64,000 bases of DNA from Peribacillus folii (GTDB taxonomy: Bacteria > Bacillota > Bacilli > Bacillales > DSM-1321). Location of the stretch: assembly GCF_030271255.1 (NCBI RefSeq), contig NZ_JASJOM010000003.1, forward strand, positions 310,001-374,000, in the 5' to 3' direction. Made by a program: the position numbers and the translations under genes. The notes beneath the pieces are model-generated. The model was not told where the DNA came from and did no database searches. It was given only the letters and a program-made list of their open reading frames with translations. Positions 22,025 to 32,318 of the stretch are shown one piece after another (position 1 is the stretch's first letter; each line of letters starts with the position of its first letter).

Positions 22025-23080
22025 ATGACTGAGACACAGGGATTGCATATTGCAGTTGTGGGAGCAACTGGAGCAGTGGGACAACAAATGATTTCAACAC
22101 TCGAACAACGGAATTTACCGATAAAGAAGATCATCTTTTTATCATCGGCTCGTTCCGCAGGAACCAAACTTACGTTTAAGGGCGAAGAAATCGAAGTGCA
22201 GGAAGCAAAACCTGAAAGCTTTGAAGGCATCGATATCGCTTTATTCAGTGCTGGAGGAAGCGTGTCTAAGGAATTGGCTCCAGAAGCTGTCAAACGCGGG
22301 GCAATTGTCGTGGATAATACGAGTGCATTCCGCATGGATGAAAATGTGCCGCTTGTTGTGCCTGAAGTAAACGAGGCCGATTTGAAACAGCATAATGGGA
22401 TCATCGCCAATCCGAATTGTTCTACGATCCAAATGGTCGTAGCTTTGGAACCTATCCGCGAGAACTATGGATTATCAAAAATCGTAGTTTCCACCTATCA
22501 GGCCGTATCAGGTGCTGGGGCTGCTGCAATAAATGAATTAAAAGAACAAGCACGCGACTTGCTTGATGATAAAGAAATCGAACCAAGGATTTTACCGGTA
22601 AAGGGCGACGAAAAGCATTATCAAATTGCATTTAACGTCATTCCTCAAATCGATAAATTCCAAGATAATGGGTACACGTTTGAAGAAATGAAAATGATTA
22701 ATGAAACAAAGAAAATCATGCATATGAATGATCTTCCGGTAGCGGCAACATGCGTAAGGCTTCCTGTTGTAACAGGTCATTCGGAATCCGTTTATATTGA
22801 AGTGGAAAAGGAAGGAGTGTCAGCTTCTCAAATAAAGGATTTGATGAAAACGGCTCCTGGAGTAGTGCTGGAGGATGAACCGGAACAGCAAATCTATCCT
22901 ACGCCTGCTTCTTCCGTTGGCAAAAATGACGTATTCGTCGGCAGGATTCGCAAGGACTTGGATGAGGATAAAGGCTTCCATTTATGGGTGGTTTCCGATA
23001 ATCTATTGAAGGGAGCAGCCTGGAATTCCGTCCAGATTGCGGAAAGCCTTTTAAAATTAGGTTTAGTCACCGTCAAGTAA
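22025..23080 (+). CDS. asd: Aspartate-semialdehyde dehydrogenase
   Basis: Asd reduces aspartyl phosphate to aspartate semialdehyde, the entry to lysine, DAP, threonine and methionine. The 351 residues show the NADP-binding start ([22 protein letters not shown]), the catalytic Cys in [24 protein letters not shown], and the late catalytic His in [27 protein letters not shown] precedes ATG. It lies 213 bases after dpaB in a gap without a clear terminator, and about 100 before dapG, so it can be read from the dpa transcript during sporulation. Confidence 0.97.
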   Translation: MTETQGLHIAVVGATGAVGQQMISTLEQRNLPIKKIIFLSSARSAGTKLTFKGEEIEVQEAKPESFEGIDIALFSAGGSVSKELAPEAVKRGAIVVDNTSAFRMDENVPLVVPEVNEADLKQHNGIIANPNCSTIQMVVALEPIRENYGLSKIVVSTYQAVSGAGAAAINELKEQARDLLDDKEIEPRILPVKGDEKHYQIAFNVIPQIDKFQDNGYTFEEMKMINETKKIMHMNDLPVAATCVRLPVVTGHSESVYIEVEKEGVSASQIKDLMKTAPGVVLEDEPEQQIYPTPASSVGKNDVFVGRIRKDLDEDKGFHLWVVSDNLLKGAAWNSVQIAESLLKLGLVTVK

Positions 23081-23133
23081 TCATTCATTCTTAATTTGAA
23101 AAAAGTGATTTCCAACTGAAATAGAGAGTTTTT

Positions 23134-23160
23134 GTCAGCTTCCCAAAGCGGGAAGCTGGC
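23134..23160 (+). other. Strong hairpin just before the dapG ribosome site
   Basis: GTCAGCTTCCC (23134-23144) pairs with GGGAAGCTGGC (23150-23160) over 11 bp around AAAGC. What follows is TTATATTTGGGG, so the U-tract is poor and the ribosome site is 8 bases away. It may be a partial terminator or an mRNA-stabilising stem. Confidence 0.6.
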
Positions 23161-23180
23161 TTATATTTGGGGTGCATATT

Positions 23181-24407
23181 ATGAAAATCATTGTCCAGAA
23201 ATACGGTGGGACATCCGTTCGTGATGAGGAAAGCCGATCGTTTGCCAGGGGGCATATCGAAAAGGCAATCCAAGAAGGCTATAAAGTGGTGGTTGTGGTT
23301 TCGGCGATGGGGAGGAAGGGCGATCCCTATGCAACGGACACTTTACTTTCTTTAGTGAATGGCTCGAAAGCGATCCTCTCGAAACGTGAACAGGATCTCC
23401 TTATGTCGGTTGGTGAAACGATATCTTCCGTCGTATTTACCAACATGCTGTTAGAACACGGTATTGATGCCGTCGCATACACGGGGGCACAGGCGGGATT
23501 CTTAACGAATACCGACTATTCAAGTGCGAAAATCATGGAAATGAAATGTGACCGTCTCATGAAAGAACTGGAACTTAAGGATGTAGTCGTCGTAGCAGGC
23601 TTCCAGGGTGCGGCTAAAAATGGGGATATCACGACCATTGGACGCGGTGGAAGTGATACCTCAGCGGCAGCATTAGGTGCAGCCCTGCAAGCGGAGAGGG
23701 TGGATATATTTACGGATGTGGAAGGCATCATGACAGCTGATCCACGGATTGCCGAGCAGGCACGTCCATTATCGATCGTTTCATATACGGAAGTTTGCAA
23801 CATGGCCTATCAGGGCGCGAAGGTCATTCATCCACGCGCTGTTGAAATTGCCATGCAGGCTAAAGTGCCGATCCGGATCAGGTCCACATACAGCGAAGGG
23901 TTGGGCACACTTGTTACAAGTGTAAATAAGGGCAGCCAGGGCAGTGATATCCGTGAGAGGCTCGTAACGGGAATTGCCCATGTCCCGAAAATAACACAAA
24001 TCAAGGTACGCGCGAAAAAGGATCAATATAATTTGCAGGCAGAGGTTTTTAAGGCAATGGCCAATGCCTCCATTTCGGTCGACTTCATAAATATTTATCC
24101 TAGCGGCGTCGTATATACCGTTTCAGAAGACATGACGGAGCTCGCACTTTCAATTTTGGCCGAGCTTGGTCATGAACCAGTGATTGAACGTAATTGCGCA
24201 AAGGTCTCCGTCGTCGGTGCAGGCATCAACGGTGTGCCTGGTGTCGCCGCGAAGATCGTAACGGCGCTTTCGGAAAGGGAAATAGCCATCCTTCAATCAG
24301 CCGACAGCCATACGACTATATGGGTCCTGGTCAAGGAAGAAGATTTGAAAGAAGCTGTTAATTCACTTCACTATGCATTTCAGCTGCATGAAAGTGAAAT
24401 ACAATAA
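23181..24407 (+). CDS. dapG: Aspartokinase I (DAP-sensitive type)
   Basis: This is aspartokinase, phosphorylating aspartate as the first step of the DAP/lysine branch. The 408 residues show KIIVQKYGGTSVRDEE (kinase start), VVVVSAMGRKGDPYATDTLL, TTIGRGGSDTSAAALGAAL and FTDVEGIMTADPR, then two ACT domains (from about 270: VRAKKDQYNLQAEVFKAMANASISVDFI, and VSVVGAGINGVPGVAAKIVTAL). Position between asd and dapA identifies the DapG isozyme, inhibited by meso-DAP in B. subtilis. ATG 23181 stands 7 bases after TTGGGGTG; an upstream GTG at 23172 is inside that site. Confidence 0.96.
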   Translation: MKIIVQKYGGTSVRDEESRSFARGHIEKAIQEGYKVVVVVSAMGRKGDPYATDTLLSLVNGSKAILSKREQDLLMSVGETISSVVFTNMLLEHGIDAVAYTGAQAGFLTNTDYSSAKIMEMKCDRLMKELELKDVVVVAGFQGAAKNGDITTIGRGGSDTSAAALGAALQAERVDIFTDVEGIMTADPRIAEQARPLSIVSYTEVCNMAYQGAKVIHPRAVEIAMQAKVPIRIRSTYSEGLGTLVTSVNKGSQGSDIRERLVTGIAHVPKITQIKVRAKKDQYNLQAEVFKAMANASISVDFINIYPSGVVYTVSEDMTELALSILAELGHEPVIERNCAKVSVVGAGINGVPGVAAKIVTALSEREIAILQSADSHTTIWVLVKEEDLKEAVNSLHYAFQLHESEIQ

Positions 24408-24445
24408 TCCGGAATTTCAATAAAAGATGTTTAAAGAGGTGTTAG

Positions 24446-25315
24446 ATGATGATATTTGGTAGAGTATCAACCGCAATGGTCACCCCTTTCGATAGCAAGG
24501 GAAATATCGATTTGCAAAAAACGACCAAATTGGTCAATTACTTACTAGCGAATGGAACGGATTCGCTTGTGCTTTCAGGAACGACGGGCGAATCTCCGAC
24601 TTTATCTTCCGAGGAGAAAATTGCTTTATTGCGACATGTCTCCAACGTTGTGGATAAACGAGTTCCTATCATTATGGGTACAGGCAGCAACAATACGTAT
24701 GCTTCCATCGAGTTGACCAAAAAAGCAGAACAAAATGGTGCCGATGCGATCATGCTTGTGGCCCCTTATTATAGCAGGACGAATCAAGAAGGGCTTTACC
24801 AACATTTCAAAGCAATCGCAGAGAGTACGACACTGCCTGTCATGATATATAATATCCCTGGACGTGCAGCGGTTAACATTGAGCCGGCAACGATCATCCG
24901 CCTTTCAAAAATCGCTAATGTTTTAGCGGTGAAAGAAGCGAGCGGGGATTTGAACGCAATGACCGAGATCATAGCCGGAACGGATGATGATTTTGCATTA
25001 TACAGTGGGGACGACGCTTTGACTCTTCCTGTACTTGCAATTGGCGGTGTGGGGGTCGTTTCAGTTGCATCCCATGTAGCCGGCAATGAGCTACAGAAAA
25101 TAGTTTCAGCATTCATAAGCGGTAACTTGAAAGAGGCAGCCAGGCTGCATCAGGAACTTTTGCCGCTAATTAAAGGCATATTTGCCGCTCCAAGCCCGGC
25201 GCCGGTAAAAACGGCACTTCAGTTAAACGGAATTGATGTAGGGTCCGTCAGACTGCCGATTGTGCCATTGACGGAACAGCAACGACTTGCCTTAGCCTCC
25301 GTATTAAAAAAATAA
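24446..25315 (+). CDS. dapA: 4-hydroxy-tetrahydrodipicolinate synthase
   Basis: DapA condenses pyruvate with aspartate semialdehyde, giving the precursor of both DAP and dipicolinate. The 289 residues form the expected TIM barrel: VSTAMVTPFDSKGNID, VLSGTTGESPTLSSEEK, MLVAPYYSRTNQEGLYQHF, YNIPGRAAVNI and the Schiff-base Lys in VKEASGDLNAM near residue 163. Two ATGs lie side by side (24446 and 24449); the second is better spaced from AGAGGTG, so the true product may be one residue shorter. A terminator ends the dap operon. Confidence 0.97.
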   Translation: MMIFGRVSTAMVTPFDSKGNIDLQKTTKLVNYLLANGTDSLVLSGTTGESPTLSSEEKIALLRHVSNVVDKRVPIIMGTGSNNTYASIELTKKAEQNGADAIMLVAPYYSRTNQEGLYQHFKAIAESTTLPVMIYNIPGRAAVNIEPATIIRLSKIANVLAVKEASGDLNAMTEIIAGTDDDFALYSGDDALTLPVLAIGGVGVVSVASHVAGNELQKIVSAFISGNLKEAARLHQELLPLIKGIFAAPSPAPVKTALQLNGIDVGSVRLPIVPLTEQQRLALASVLKK

Positions 25316-25325
25316 AAAAGTGATG

Positions 25326-25360
25326 AAACAAGCTGATCGTTAAAGATTGGCTTGTTTTTA
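25326..25360 (+). terminator. Terminator after dapA
   Basis: AAACAAGCTGATC (25326-25338) pairs with GATTGGCTTGTTT (25345-25357, G-U pairs allowed), ending in a T-rich tail. Confidence 0.75.
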
Positions 25361-25526
25361 CATGAATATCCAATCAGATGGCGATATTTAAACGCTGCGG
25401 TTAGAAAATCGGCTTTCCTAATCTGTTTATTGGAACTGCATGGTTATGGAAGAAGAATATATATTACATATCGGCAGTGCTTTTTTTAAAAGCAGGCGGG
25501 AAAAAAGCCATTCAAAATGGTAAGTG

Positions 25527-25556
25527 TTGTCATGTTTTTTGAACTTCGGTTATAAT
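25527..25556 (+). promoter_or_regulatory. Promoter of rnjB
   Basis: TTGTCA (25527-25532), an 18-base spacer and a perfect TATAAT (25551-25556). It also shows that an in-frame start at 25555 cannot be used for rnjB. Confidence 0.75.
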
Positions 25557-25602
25557 GAAGGCATTGGGAAATTATGAACGGGATTTTAAGGAGGATATTC
25601 GA

Positions 25603-27273
25603 TTGGGCAAAGATAAACATAATGGCATAAAAGTCATTTCTCTTGGAGGACAAGGGGAACTTGGTAAAAACATGTACGTTGTTGAGGTGAATGAGGACAT
25701 CTATCTGCTGGATGCAGGTTTGATGCTTCCAGAAGAAGAAATGCTGGGAATTGATGCGGTCATTCCTGATATTTCCTACCTATTGGATAATAAAGAACGG
25801 GTTCAGGGAATATTCATAACCCATGGTCATGAAGACCATATGGGAGCGCTTGCGTATGTGTTGAAATTTTTACCCGTACCCGTTTACGGAACGAAGCTTA
25901 CACTTGCGCTGATCAAAACGAAATTGAAGGAAGATGGGTTTAACGGAAGGGCAACATTTACAGAAATCGATTCCGATTCCCTGTTAAGTTTCCCGCAAGC
26001 AGCCGTGTCCTTTTTCCGGACCAACCATAGCATCCCCGATTCTGTAGGAGTGGTGATTCATACCCGCGATGGCGCTATCGTGTATACGGGGGACTTTAAA
26101 TTCGATCAAGCGGCAACCGATTTGTACAAACCGGAGATCGGAAAAATGGCGAGTATCGGCGAAGAAGGCGTCCTTTGCTTGCTATCGGATAGTACGGGAG
26201 CCGAGAGGCCGGGATATACACCATCAGAGGCGGTAGTGGCCAAAGACATTACCGAGGCTTTCCTTGCTGCATCAGGAAGGATCATCGTCGCGTGCTTCGC
26301 TTCGAATATCAACCGGATTCAACATGTTTTCAATGCAGCAGCGGCAAGTCGCAGGAAAGTGGCTGTTGTAGGAAAAAGCCTTCAGCGTGTATATGAAACA
26401 GCCTTGAATCTTGGTTATTTAAAGGTTGAAGAAGAGTTGATCATCCCAATTAATGAAATTAACCAATATGATGACCGCGAAATCGTCGTATTGTCTACAG
26501 GTCATCAAGGAGAGCCGATTGCCGCGCTCCAAAAGATGGCGAAGCAGACCCATAAGCAAGTAACGATCAAAAAAGGTGATACCGTACTGATCAGTGCTTC
26601 ACCTCTACAGGGCGGCGAACTGATTTTATCCAAAACGGTGGACTTGCTTTACCGTGTAGGCGCTGAAGTGGTATCGTCCAATAAATATAAGGTTCACGTG
26701 ACGGGACATGGAAGCCAGGAAGAACTGAAAATGATGATCAACCTGATGAATCCCAAATTCTTTATCCCGGTGCATGGTGAATACCGGCAATTATATGCTC
26801 ACCAAAAAGTCGGTATTGCTTCAGGAATCGAAGAGGAGAATATCGTGATAGCCGAAAAAGGTGACATCATCGAACTTAAGGGGAATAAAATCGGCCTATC
26901 CGGCAAAGTTACTTCGGGAAATATCCTCATTGACGGTAGCGGTGTCGGCGATGTCGGCAATATCGTTCTCCGGGATCGCCGCTTATTATCACAGGATGGC
27001 ATTTTGATTGTGGTCGTAACCTTGAATCGTCAGGACAAAAGCATTGCCGCCGGACCTGAAATCATTACAAGGGGATTCGTTTATGTTCGTGAATCCGAAA
27101 AAATGATCGGGGAAGCGACTGAAATCGTAAGTGAAATCGTCAAGAAAAACGGAGCGCGCCAGCCGTTTGATTGGTCTACGCTGAAACAGGAAATGCGAGA
27201 TGCCTTGAACCAATTCTTCTACGAAAAAACGAAACGCCGGCCAATGATCCTGCCGATCATCATGGAATATTAA
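25603..27273 (+). CDS. rnjB: Ribonuclease J2
   Basis: RNase J enzymes are metallo-beta-lactamase/beta-CASP nucleases that act as endonucleases and 5'-3' exonucleases in RNA decay. TTG at 25603 with AAGGAGG 8 bases upstream gives 556 residues. The metal motif is canonical here, HGHEDHMG (about 75-80), with HSIPDS, TGDFKFDQ and late HVTGHGSQEEL and PVHGEYRQL. The C-terminal WSTLKQ...DALNQFFYEKTKRRP marks the J2 paralogue, and the gene lies between dapA and tepA as ymfA does. B. subtilis J2, as I recall, has a degenerate HxHxDH, so this copy may be more active. Confidence 0.93.
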   Translation: MGKDKHNGIKVISLGGQGELGKNMYVVEVNEDIYLLDAGLMLPEEEMLGIDAVIPDISYLLDNKERVQGIFITHGHEDHMGALAYVLKFLPVPVYGTKLTLALIKTKLKEDGFNGRATFTEIDSDSLLSFPQAAVSFFRTNHSIPDSVGVVIHTRDGAIVYTGDFKFDQAATDLYKPEIGKMASIGEEGVLCLLSDSTGAERPGYTPSEAVVAKDITEAFLAASGRIIVACFASNINRIQHVFNAAAASRRKVAVVGKSLQRVYETALNLGYLKVEEELIIPINEINQYDDREIVVLSTGHQGEPIAALQKMAKQTHKQVTIKKGDTVLISASPLQGGELILSKTVDLLYRVGAEVVSSNKYKVHVTGHGSQEELKMMINLMNPKFFIPVHGEYRQLYAHQKVGIASGIEEENIVIAEKGDIIELKGNKIGLSGKVTSGNILIDGSGVGDVGNIVLRDRRLLSQDGILIVVVTLNRQDKSIAAGPEIITRGFVYVRESEKMIGEATEIVSEIVKKNGARQPFDWSTLKQEMRDALNQFFYEKTKRRPMILPIIMEY

Positions 27274-27279
27274 GCAAGC

Positions 27280-27311
27280 ACCCCCTGATAGTGAGGTCAG
27301 GGGGTCTTTTT
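27280..27311 (+). terminator. Terminator after rnjB
   Basis: ACCCCCTGA (27280-27288) and TCAGGGGGT (27297-27305) form a perfect 9-bp stem followed by CTTTTT. Confidence 0.9.
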
Positions 27312-27400
27312 GTTTGTCCAACCTCTAATATCTTGAAGAATGAAGTCGAAGACTCGAGACATAATAAAGCTATAGGCTAAAAGAGAAAGGGGTTGGCATC

Positions 27401-28147
27401 GTGGATAATGCACCATTGCCAAATGAAAATGAAGGCCGGCAGGAAGGGAAGAACTCAACAATAATTGAAAAGATCCAGCAGCTGGGGGCTACGAATGTCC
27501 CGCAACTATCAAAAGACTCAAAAATCCATTGTTTGACGATCATTGGACAAATTGAAGGTCATATGCAGCTGCCGCCTCAAAATAAAACGACAAAATATGA
27601 GCATGTCATCCCACAAATTGTGGCGATTGAGCAAAACCCGAACATCGAGGGACTGCTTGTCATTTTAAATACTGTGGGAGGGGATGTTGAAGCGGGCCTG
27701 GCGATTGCAGAGATGCTTGCTTCCCTCTCCAAGCCATCCGTTTCGATCGTACTTGGCGGAGGTCATTCTATCGGTGTACCGATTGCCGTTTCTTGTGATT
27801 ATTCCTATATTGCTGAAACGGCTACGATGACGATTCATCCAATTCGTCTGACAGGACTTGTGATAGGCGTTCCGCAAACCTTTGAATACTTGGACAAGAT
27901 GCAGGAAAGAGTCATCAAGTTTGTAACGAGGCATTCCAATGTGACGGAAGAAAGCTTCAAGGACTTGATGTTTGCTAAAGGTAATTTAACCCGTGATATC
28001 GGTACCAATGTAATCGGGGCAGAGGCTGTCGAAATCGGAATGATCGATGATGTCGGTGGAGTGGGCCAGGCCATGAGGAAATTGAACAGCTTCATGGAAG
28101 AAAGAAGGCCAAAAACAGACGGTGAAGGGGAGGGGCTTTTGCAATGA
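27401..28147 (+). CDS. tepA: TepA, ClpP-like serine protease
   Basis: TepA (YmfB) is a ClpP-fold protein of the S14/crotonase type, first described as translocation-enhancing and later tied to degradation of spore proteins in Bacillus. The 248 residues include [24 protein letters not shown], the nucleophile motif [17 protein letters not shown] and the His region [17 protein letters not shown] is behind AAAGGGG. It overlaps ylzJ by ATGA. Confidence 0.92.
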   Translation: MDNAPLPNENEGRQEGKNSTIIEKIQQLGATNVPQLSKDSKIHCLTIIGQIEGHMQLPPQNKTTKYEHVIPQIVAIEQNPNIEGLLVILNTVGGDVEAGLAIAEMLASLSKPSVSIVLGGGHSIGVPIAVSCDYSYIAETATMTIHPIRLTGLVIGVPQTFEYLDKMQERVIKFVTRHSNVTEESFKDLMFAKGNLTRDIGTNVIGAEAVEIGMIDDVGGVGQAMRKLNSFMEERRPKTDGEGEGLLQ

Positions 28148-28386
28148 CGCTTTATACAATCGTTCCCGAAGAAATCATCTTCCCCCATCACTATGAAAAG
28201 ACGGCAAATGTAATTGAAATGATTTATAATGGTGTGCATGTTATGGTCGAACATGATGGCGGACGTTCATTCCGGATCGATCGTATCGTGAGCACCGATC
28301 CTGCGGACTATATGAATGCCAGCATTCATCCGGGAGCTGTCATCAATGTGTTCGGAAACACATTGATGGCCAGTGAAAACGACTAA
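28144..28386 (+). CDS. ylzJ: YlzJ-like protein
   Basis: This 80-residue protein ([32 protein letters not shown]) belongs to the YlzJ family, found after tepA in Bacillus. It has no known function and no recognisable domain beyond a probable small beta fold. Its ATG overlaps the tepA stop, so it is translationally coupled. A weak hairpin with three T bases (28420-28438) follows. Confidence 0.88.
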   Translation: MTLYTIVPEEIIFPHHYEKTANVIEMIYNGVHVMVEHDGGRSFRIDRIVSTDPADYMNASIHPGAVINVFGNTLMASEND

Positions 28387-28480
28387 TGAAAGCAGGTATG
28401 ATATACTTGATTGACATCGGCAGCCATTTGGCTGCTTTATTCAATCTCTGGGTCTTTAAGTGGAATTGTTACATATAACA

Positions 28481-28509
28481 AGGACAGGTTCCTCTTTTTT
28501 TGGTATAAT
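28481..28509 (+). promoter_or_regulatory. Promoter of spoIIIE
   Basis: AGGACA (28481-28486), 17 bases, then TATAAT (28504-28509) preceded by TGG, an extended -10. It is about 90 bases before the gene. Confidence 0.65.
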
Positions 28510-28600
28510 TCTTGAACGAACATTTGTTTCGTGAAGGGAAATCATGATGTTATGTTGAATAGGAAGGTTAGAATAGTTTCATAAAGAATCAGGTGATATG

Positions 28601-30931
28601 ATGGCAAAGAAGAAACGAAGAAAAAACAAAAGTACGGATAAATTGAAACTGACACTTAAATATGAATTGAGCGGGTTGACGTTAATAGGATTGGCCGTGA
28701 TTGCCATCGCCAAGCTAGGCGCGGTGGGAAATGGGACCGTTCTTTTAATTCGCTTTTTCATGGGGGAATGGTACATCCTCATATTGCTGGCCGCCATAGC
28801 GGCAGGGTTTTACTTGATGATCAAAAGGGAGGTCCCTTACCTGTTAAAACGGCAATTCATCGGATTGTACTTCCTTGCCGCGAGCATGCTTCTGCTCAGT
28901 CATGTGACGCTGTTCAATATGCTGGCAGATGGCGGCCCGTTCACGAAGCCCAGTGTCATTTCGAATACATGGGAATTATTCTGGATGGAAGTGACCGGAA
29001 AGGCCAGCACGAGGGATCTGGGAGGCGGAATGATCGGAGCGATATTATTTGCGTCTTCTTATTTTTTATTTGATGAAGCGGGCTCGAAGATCGTTTCCTT
29101 CCTGTTTATCATCACTGGCATTGTACTACTGACCGGAAAAACCTTGGGTGAAACCCTCGGAAGGTTTTTCCTCGGCCTTGGGGGCTTTATCGCCAATCAA
29201 TGGTCGGCATTCAGAAATGACATGAAAACGTGGAATGAGGATAAAAAAGAAAAGAAAAAAAATCCGCAAAAAAGAAAGAAAAGCGAAAAGGAGCCTGTGG
29301 CCGAAACCGAACAGCCCATTCATCATGAAGAAGAAACACCGCAGATGGCAACGGAAAGGATCATCTCCAGCTTTGCTGATAAAGCCTACACTGACGATGT
29401 GGCTGAACCTCCTGTCGCTGCGGAAGCCGTACCTGAATCTTCCGAGGAACAGGATGATGCGGTCTTGCCGATGGATTTCAGTGAAGTGGAAAACAAAGAA
29501 TATCTGTTGCCGCCGCTTTCCTTATTATTGCAGCCTAAAAAAACGGATCAAAGCGGAGAATATCAACTGATTCATGAAAATGCAGCAAAACTTGAGCGCA
29601 CCTTCAATAGCTTCGGGGTGAAGGCAAGGGTCACGCAAGTCCATTTGGGACCGGCGGTTACCAAATATGAAGTTCATCCCGATGTAGGGGTGAAGGTAAG
29701 CAAAATTGTCAGCCTTTCCGATGATTTGGCACTGGCTCTCGCTGCGAAGGACATCCGGATCGAGGCTCCGATACCAGGTAAATCAGCGATAGGAATTGAG
29801 GTGCCCAACTCCGAAGTGGCGATGGTTTCCTTAAGGGAAGTTTTGGAGGCGAAGGAAGTGGACAAGCCCGATGCAAAACTGCAAATCGGTTTGGGGAGGA
29901 ATATTTCTGGTGAAGCGGTTAAGGCGGAGCTTAATAAAATGCCCCATTTACTGGTTGCCGGAGCGACAGGGAGCGGGAAATCCGTTTGTATCAACGGCAT
30001 CATCACGAGCATCCTGATGCGGGCAAAACCGCATGAAGTGAAAATGATGATGATCGATCCCAAAATGGTGGAGCTAAATGTCTATAATGGCATTCCCCAC
30101 TTGCTTGCTCCAGTCGTGACGAATCCAAAGAAGGCTGCACAGGCCTTACAAAAGGTCGTCAGTGAAATGGAACGCCGCTATGAGCTGTTTTCGCATTCAG
30201 GTACCCGCAATATTGAAGGCTATAACGATTATATTAACCGGTATAACATTGAAGAAGATGCCAAGCAGCCGCTGCTGCCTTATATCGTGGTCATTGTTGA
30301 TGAGCTGGCAGATCTAATGATGGTTGCCTCTAACGATGTAGAAGATGCCATCACACGGCTTGCACAAATGGCAAGGGCTGCCGGCATCCATTTGATCATT
30401 GCCACTCAGCGGCCTTCCGTGGATGTCATAACAGGCGTCATAAAAGCGAACATTCCATCCAGGATTGCATTCAGCGTCTCGTCGATGACTGATTCAAGAA
30501 CCATCCTGGACATGGGCGGTGCAGAAAAGCTGTTAGGCAGGGGAGATATGCTATTCCTGCCAGCGGGGGCTTCAAAACCTGTCCGGGTTCAAGGAGCGTT
30601 CCTCTCCGATAACGAAGTAGAGGAGGTCGTCACATATGTCATTTCACAGCAAAAAGCACAGTATAACGAAGAAATGATTCCGGATGAAATCACCGAAACA
30701 TCAGCCGGTGAAGTGGACGATAACTTATACGAAGATGCCGTGGCATTGATCATGGAAATGCAAACCGCATCGGTCTCCATGCTGCAGCGCCGCTTCCGGA
30801 TCGGCTACACCAGGGCAGCGAGGCTCATCGATGAAATGGAAGCAAGGGGAATCGTCGGTCCTTATGAAGGCAGCAAACCACGGACTGTATTGGTGTCAAA
30901 AGATGTGCAGGATGAAGCGCATTTATCATAA
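28601..30931 (+). CDS. spoIIIE: DNA translocase SpoIIIE (FtsK family)
   Basis: SpoIIIE pumps the chromosome into the forespore across the division septum. The 776 residues show a short basic start (AKKKRRKNK), four membrane helices (about 25-180), a charged linker (about 200-310), then the FtsK motor: alpha/beta domain, Walker [10 protein letters not shown] (about 453), Walker [16 protein letters not shown], and the C-terminal winged-helix gamma domain ([22 protein letters not shown]) that reads SRS sequences. Two ATGs adjoin; the second (28601) is better spaced from AGGTGAT. A bidirectional terminator follows. Confidence 0.96.
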   Translation: MAKKKRRKNKSTDKLKLTLKYELSGLTLIGLAVIAIAKLGAVGNGTVLLIRFFMGEWYILILLAAIAAGFYLMIKREVPYLLKRQFIGLYFLAASMLLLSHVTLFNMLADGGPFTKPSVISNTWELFWMEVTGKASTRDLGGGMIGAILFASSYFLFDEAGSKIVSFLFIITGIVLLTGKTLGETLGRFFLGLGGFIANQWSAFRNDMKTWNEDKKEKKKNPQKRKKSEKEPVAETEQPIHHEEETPQMATERIISSFADKAYTDDVAEPPVAAEAVPESSEEQDDAVLPMDFSEVENKEYLLPPLSLLLQPKKTDQSGEYQLIHENAAKLERTFNSFGVKARVTQVHLGPAVTKYEVHPDVGVKVSKIVSLSDDLALALAAKDIRIEAPIPGKSAIGIEVPNSEVAMVSLREVLEAKEVDKPDAKLQIGLGRNISGEAVKAELNKMPHLLVAGATGSGKSVCINGIITSILMRAKPHEVKMMMIDPKMVELNVYNGIPHLLAPVVTNPKKAAQALQKVVSEMERRYELFSHSGTRNIEGYNDYINRYNIEEDAKQPLLPYIVVIVDELADLMMVASNDVEDAITRLAQMARAAGIHLIIATQRPSVDVITGVIKANIPSRIAFSVSSMTDSRTILDMGGAEKLLGRGDMLFLPAGASKPVRVQGAFLSDNEVEEVVTYVISQQKAQYNEEMIPDEITETSAGEVDDNLYEDAVALIMEMQTASVSMLQRRFRIGYTRAARLIDEMEARGIVGPYEGSKPRTVLVSKDVQDEAHLS

Positions 30932-30959
30932 AAAAAACCGGGCAGCTGCCCGGTTTTTT
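30932..30959. terminator. Bidirectional terminator between spoIIIE and the convergent gene
   Basis: A perfect palindrome with arms AAAAAACCGGGCAG and CTGCCCGGTTTTTT serves both the + strand spoIIIE and the - strand small gene whose stop codon is in its edge. Confidence 0.9.
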
Positions 30960-31257
30960 AATTATTCATCGCTTCATCCAAATGCTTAAGGCAGAAGGCG
31001 GCAATCATCGCTTCTTCATCGTCCTCTAAATCGAAATCGAGCGCTCCTTCATTCCCTTTTTCAAAAATATCATATTTAATCAGTTTGCCTGCTTGTTCTT
31101 CAACAGCAAAAAGCACCCGGATATATAAACCATTTTCCGAGAAGAGCTCATCCTCTTCCGGCACCTCGATATCCAGGAATAATTCGTAACGCTCCCCGGA
31201 TAAAATCCCGAATGGGTCATTCAATTTTTCGATACTGTATTCTGTTATAGTTAACAT
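30958..31257 (-). CDS. Small acidic protein, DUF6509-like
   Basis: This 99-residue acidic protein (MLTITEYSIEKLNDPFGILSGERYE; EVPEEDELFSENGLYIRVLF; acidic C-terminal third) resembles the Bacillus family annotated as DUF6509, sometimes mislabelled pullulanase. That label is from memory and is moderate in certainty. The ATG lies 10-11 bases after GAAGGGA on the - strand. It is convergent with spoIIIE and shares its terminator. No function can be read from the sequence. Confidence 0.75.
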   Translation of the reverse strand: MLTITEYSIEKLNDPFGILSGERYELFLDIEVPEEDELFSENGLYIRVLFAVEEQAGKLIKYDIFEKGNEGALDFDLEDDEEAMIAAFCLKHLDEAMNN

Positions 31258-31568
31258 CGTGTGTACATCCCTTCAAAGAAGATAACCCTATTATACAGGA
31301 AAACGGCAACTTGAGAAGAAAGCAGGCTGCGTTCCATTTGCATTCCAAAAATTTTTTTTAATCTGATTTAGGAGAATAATCGTGCAATTTTCGTTGAGTT
31401 TACTAGATTGAAAGACATAGATGAGGGTAATTCCTCCTAAATTCTTTTCTGAGAAATAGGAAAACACTATTTATTTATATGAAAAAAAATGTTATATTAT
31501 TTTCGATTAGTAGGAATGATTCAACATCAGAGGTCTGATGTCTTAAGAAATTAGCTGGGGGAAACTGT
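31258..31568 (+). promoter_or_regulatory. ymfC upstream region with operator-like palindrome and long-range inverted repeat
   Basis: The gap between divergent genes is AT-rich. ATTTAGGAGAAT (31366-31377) is the inverted partner, short by one base, of ATTCCTCCTAAAT (31430-31442). A TATATT box (31493-31498) may be the ymfC -10, with only a weak -35. Downstream lies ACATCAGA-GG-TCTGATGT (31524-31541), a perfect 8-bp-arm palindrome between the -10 and the ribosome site, typical of GntR-family autoregulation. Confidence 0.55.
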
Positions 31569-32294
31569 ATGTCAATAAAATCAGATAGTCGACATTTATA
31601 CTTGCAGGTCATTGATTACCTGAAGCAGGACATTGAAGCAGGAGTCTATCAGGAAAATGAAAAATTCCCTTCTGAATTCGATCTTGCAAAAAAGCTGGGC
31701 GTGAGTAGGGCGACACTTCGGGAAGCGCTGCGAATCTTAGAGGAAGAAAATATCATCATTCGCCGCCACGGAGTTGGTACTTTTGTCAATCCAAAACCTC
31801 GTTTCACTTCAGGTATCGAGCAATTAAAAAGTGTCACTTCCATGATTGAAGAGGCAGGGATGAAGCCTGGTACGATTTTCTTAAGCTTGACGGCTCAAGA
31901 ACCGACGGAGGAAGATATACGCAGGTTTTCTTGCTCACCTGATGAGCGCATCGTGATCATCGAACGTGTAAGGACAGCGAATGGAGAGCCGGTAATTTAT
32001 TGTGTCGATAAAATTCCTGAATCAATACTATCAGAAAATTTCGACCGGAACGATGAGTCGCTTTTCGATATATTGGAAAGGGATGCAAATCGTAAAATTA
32101 CGTATGCCGTGGCTGAAATCGAGCCTATTGGATACCATGAGAAGGTTTCTCCTATCCTTAAATGCACTCCAGAAGCGGCGCTGCTTGTTTTAAAGCAGAT
32201 GCATCTCGATGATTGGGACCAGCCGATCCTGTATTCCGTTAACTACTTTAAAGCCAATATGTTCAGTTTTCATGTTCTCCGTAAACGAGTATAA
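31569..32294 (+). CDS. ymfC: GntR/HutC family transcriptional regulator YmfC
   Basis: The 241-residue regulator has an N-terminal winged helix (about 10-75: [47 protein letters not shown]) and a C-terminal UTRA ligand-binding domain (about 90-240). TGGGGGAAACTGT precedes ATG. B. subtilis has ymfC at this locus too; its ligand is unknown to me. Here it is followed 150 bases later by a nucleoside transporter operon, so regulation of that operon is a natural guess. A palindrome just upstream of its own start suggests self-control. Confidence 0.92.
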   Translation: MSIKSDSRHLYLQVIDYLKQDIEAGVYQENEKFPSEFDLAKKLGVSRATLREALRILEEENIIIRRHGVGTFVNPKPRFTSGIEQLKSVTSMIEEAGMKPGTIFLSLTAQEPTEEDIRRFSCSPDERIVIIERVRTANGEPVIYCVDKIPESILSENFDRNDESLFDILERDANRKITYAVAEIEPIGYHEKVSPILKCTPEAALLVLKQMHLDDWDQPILYSVNYFKANMFSFHVLRKRV

Positions 32295-32318
32295 CCTTTA
32301 TTTTTTACTTGCGGATGA

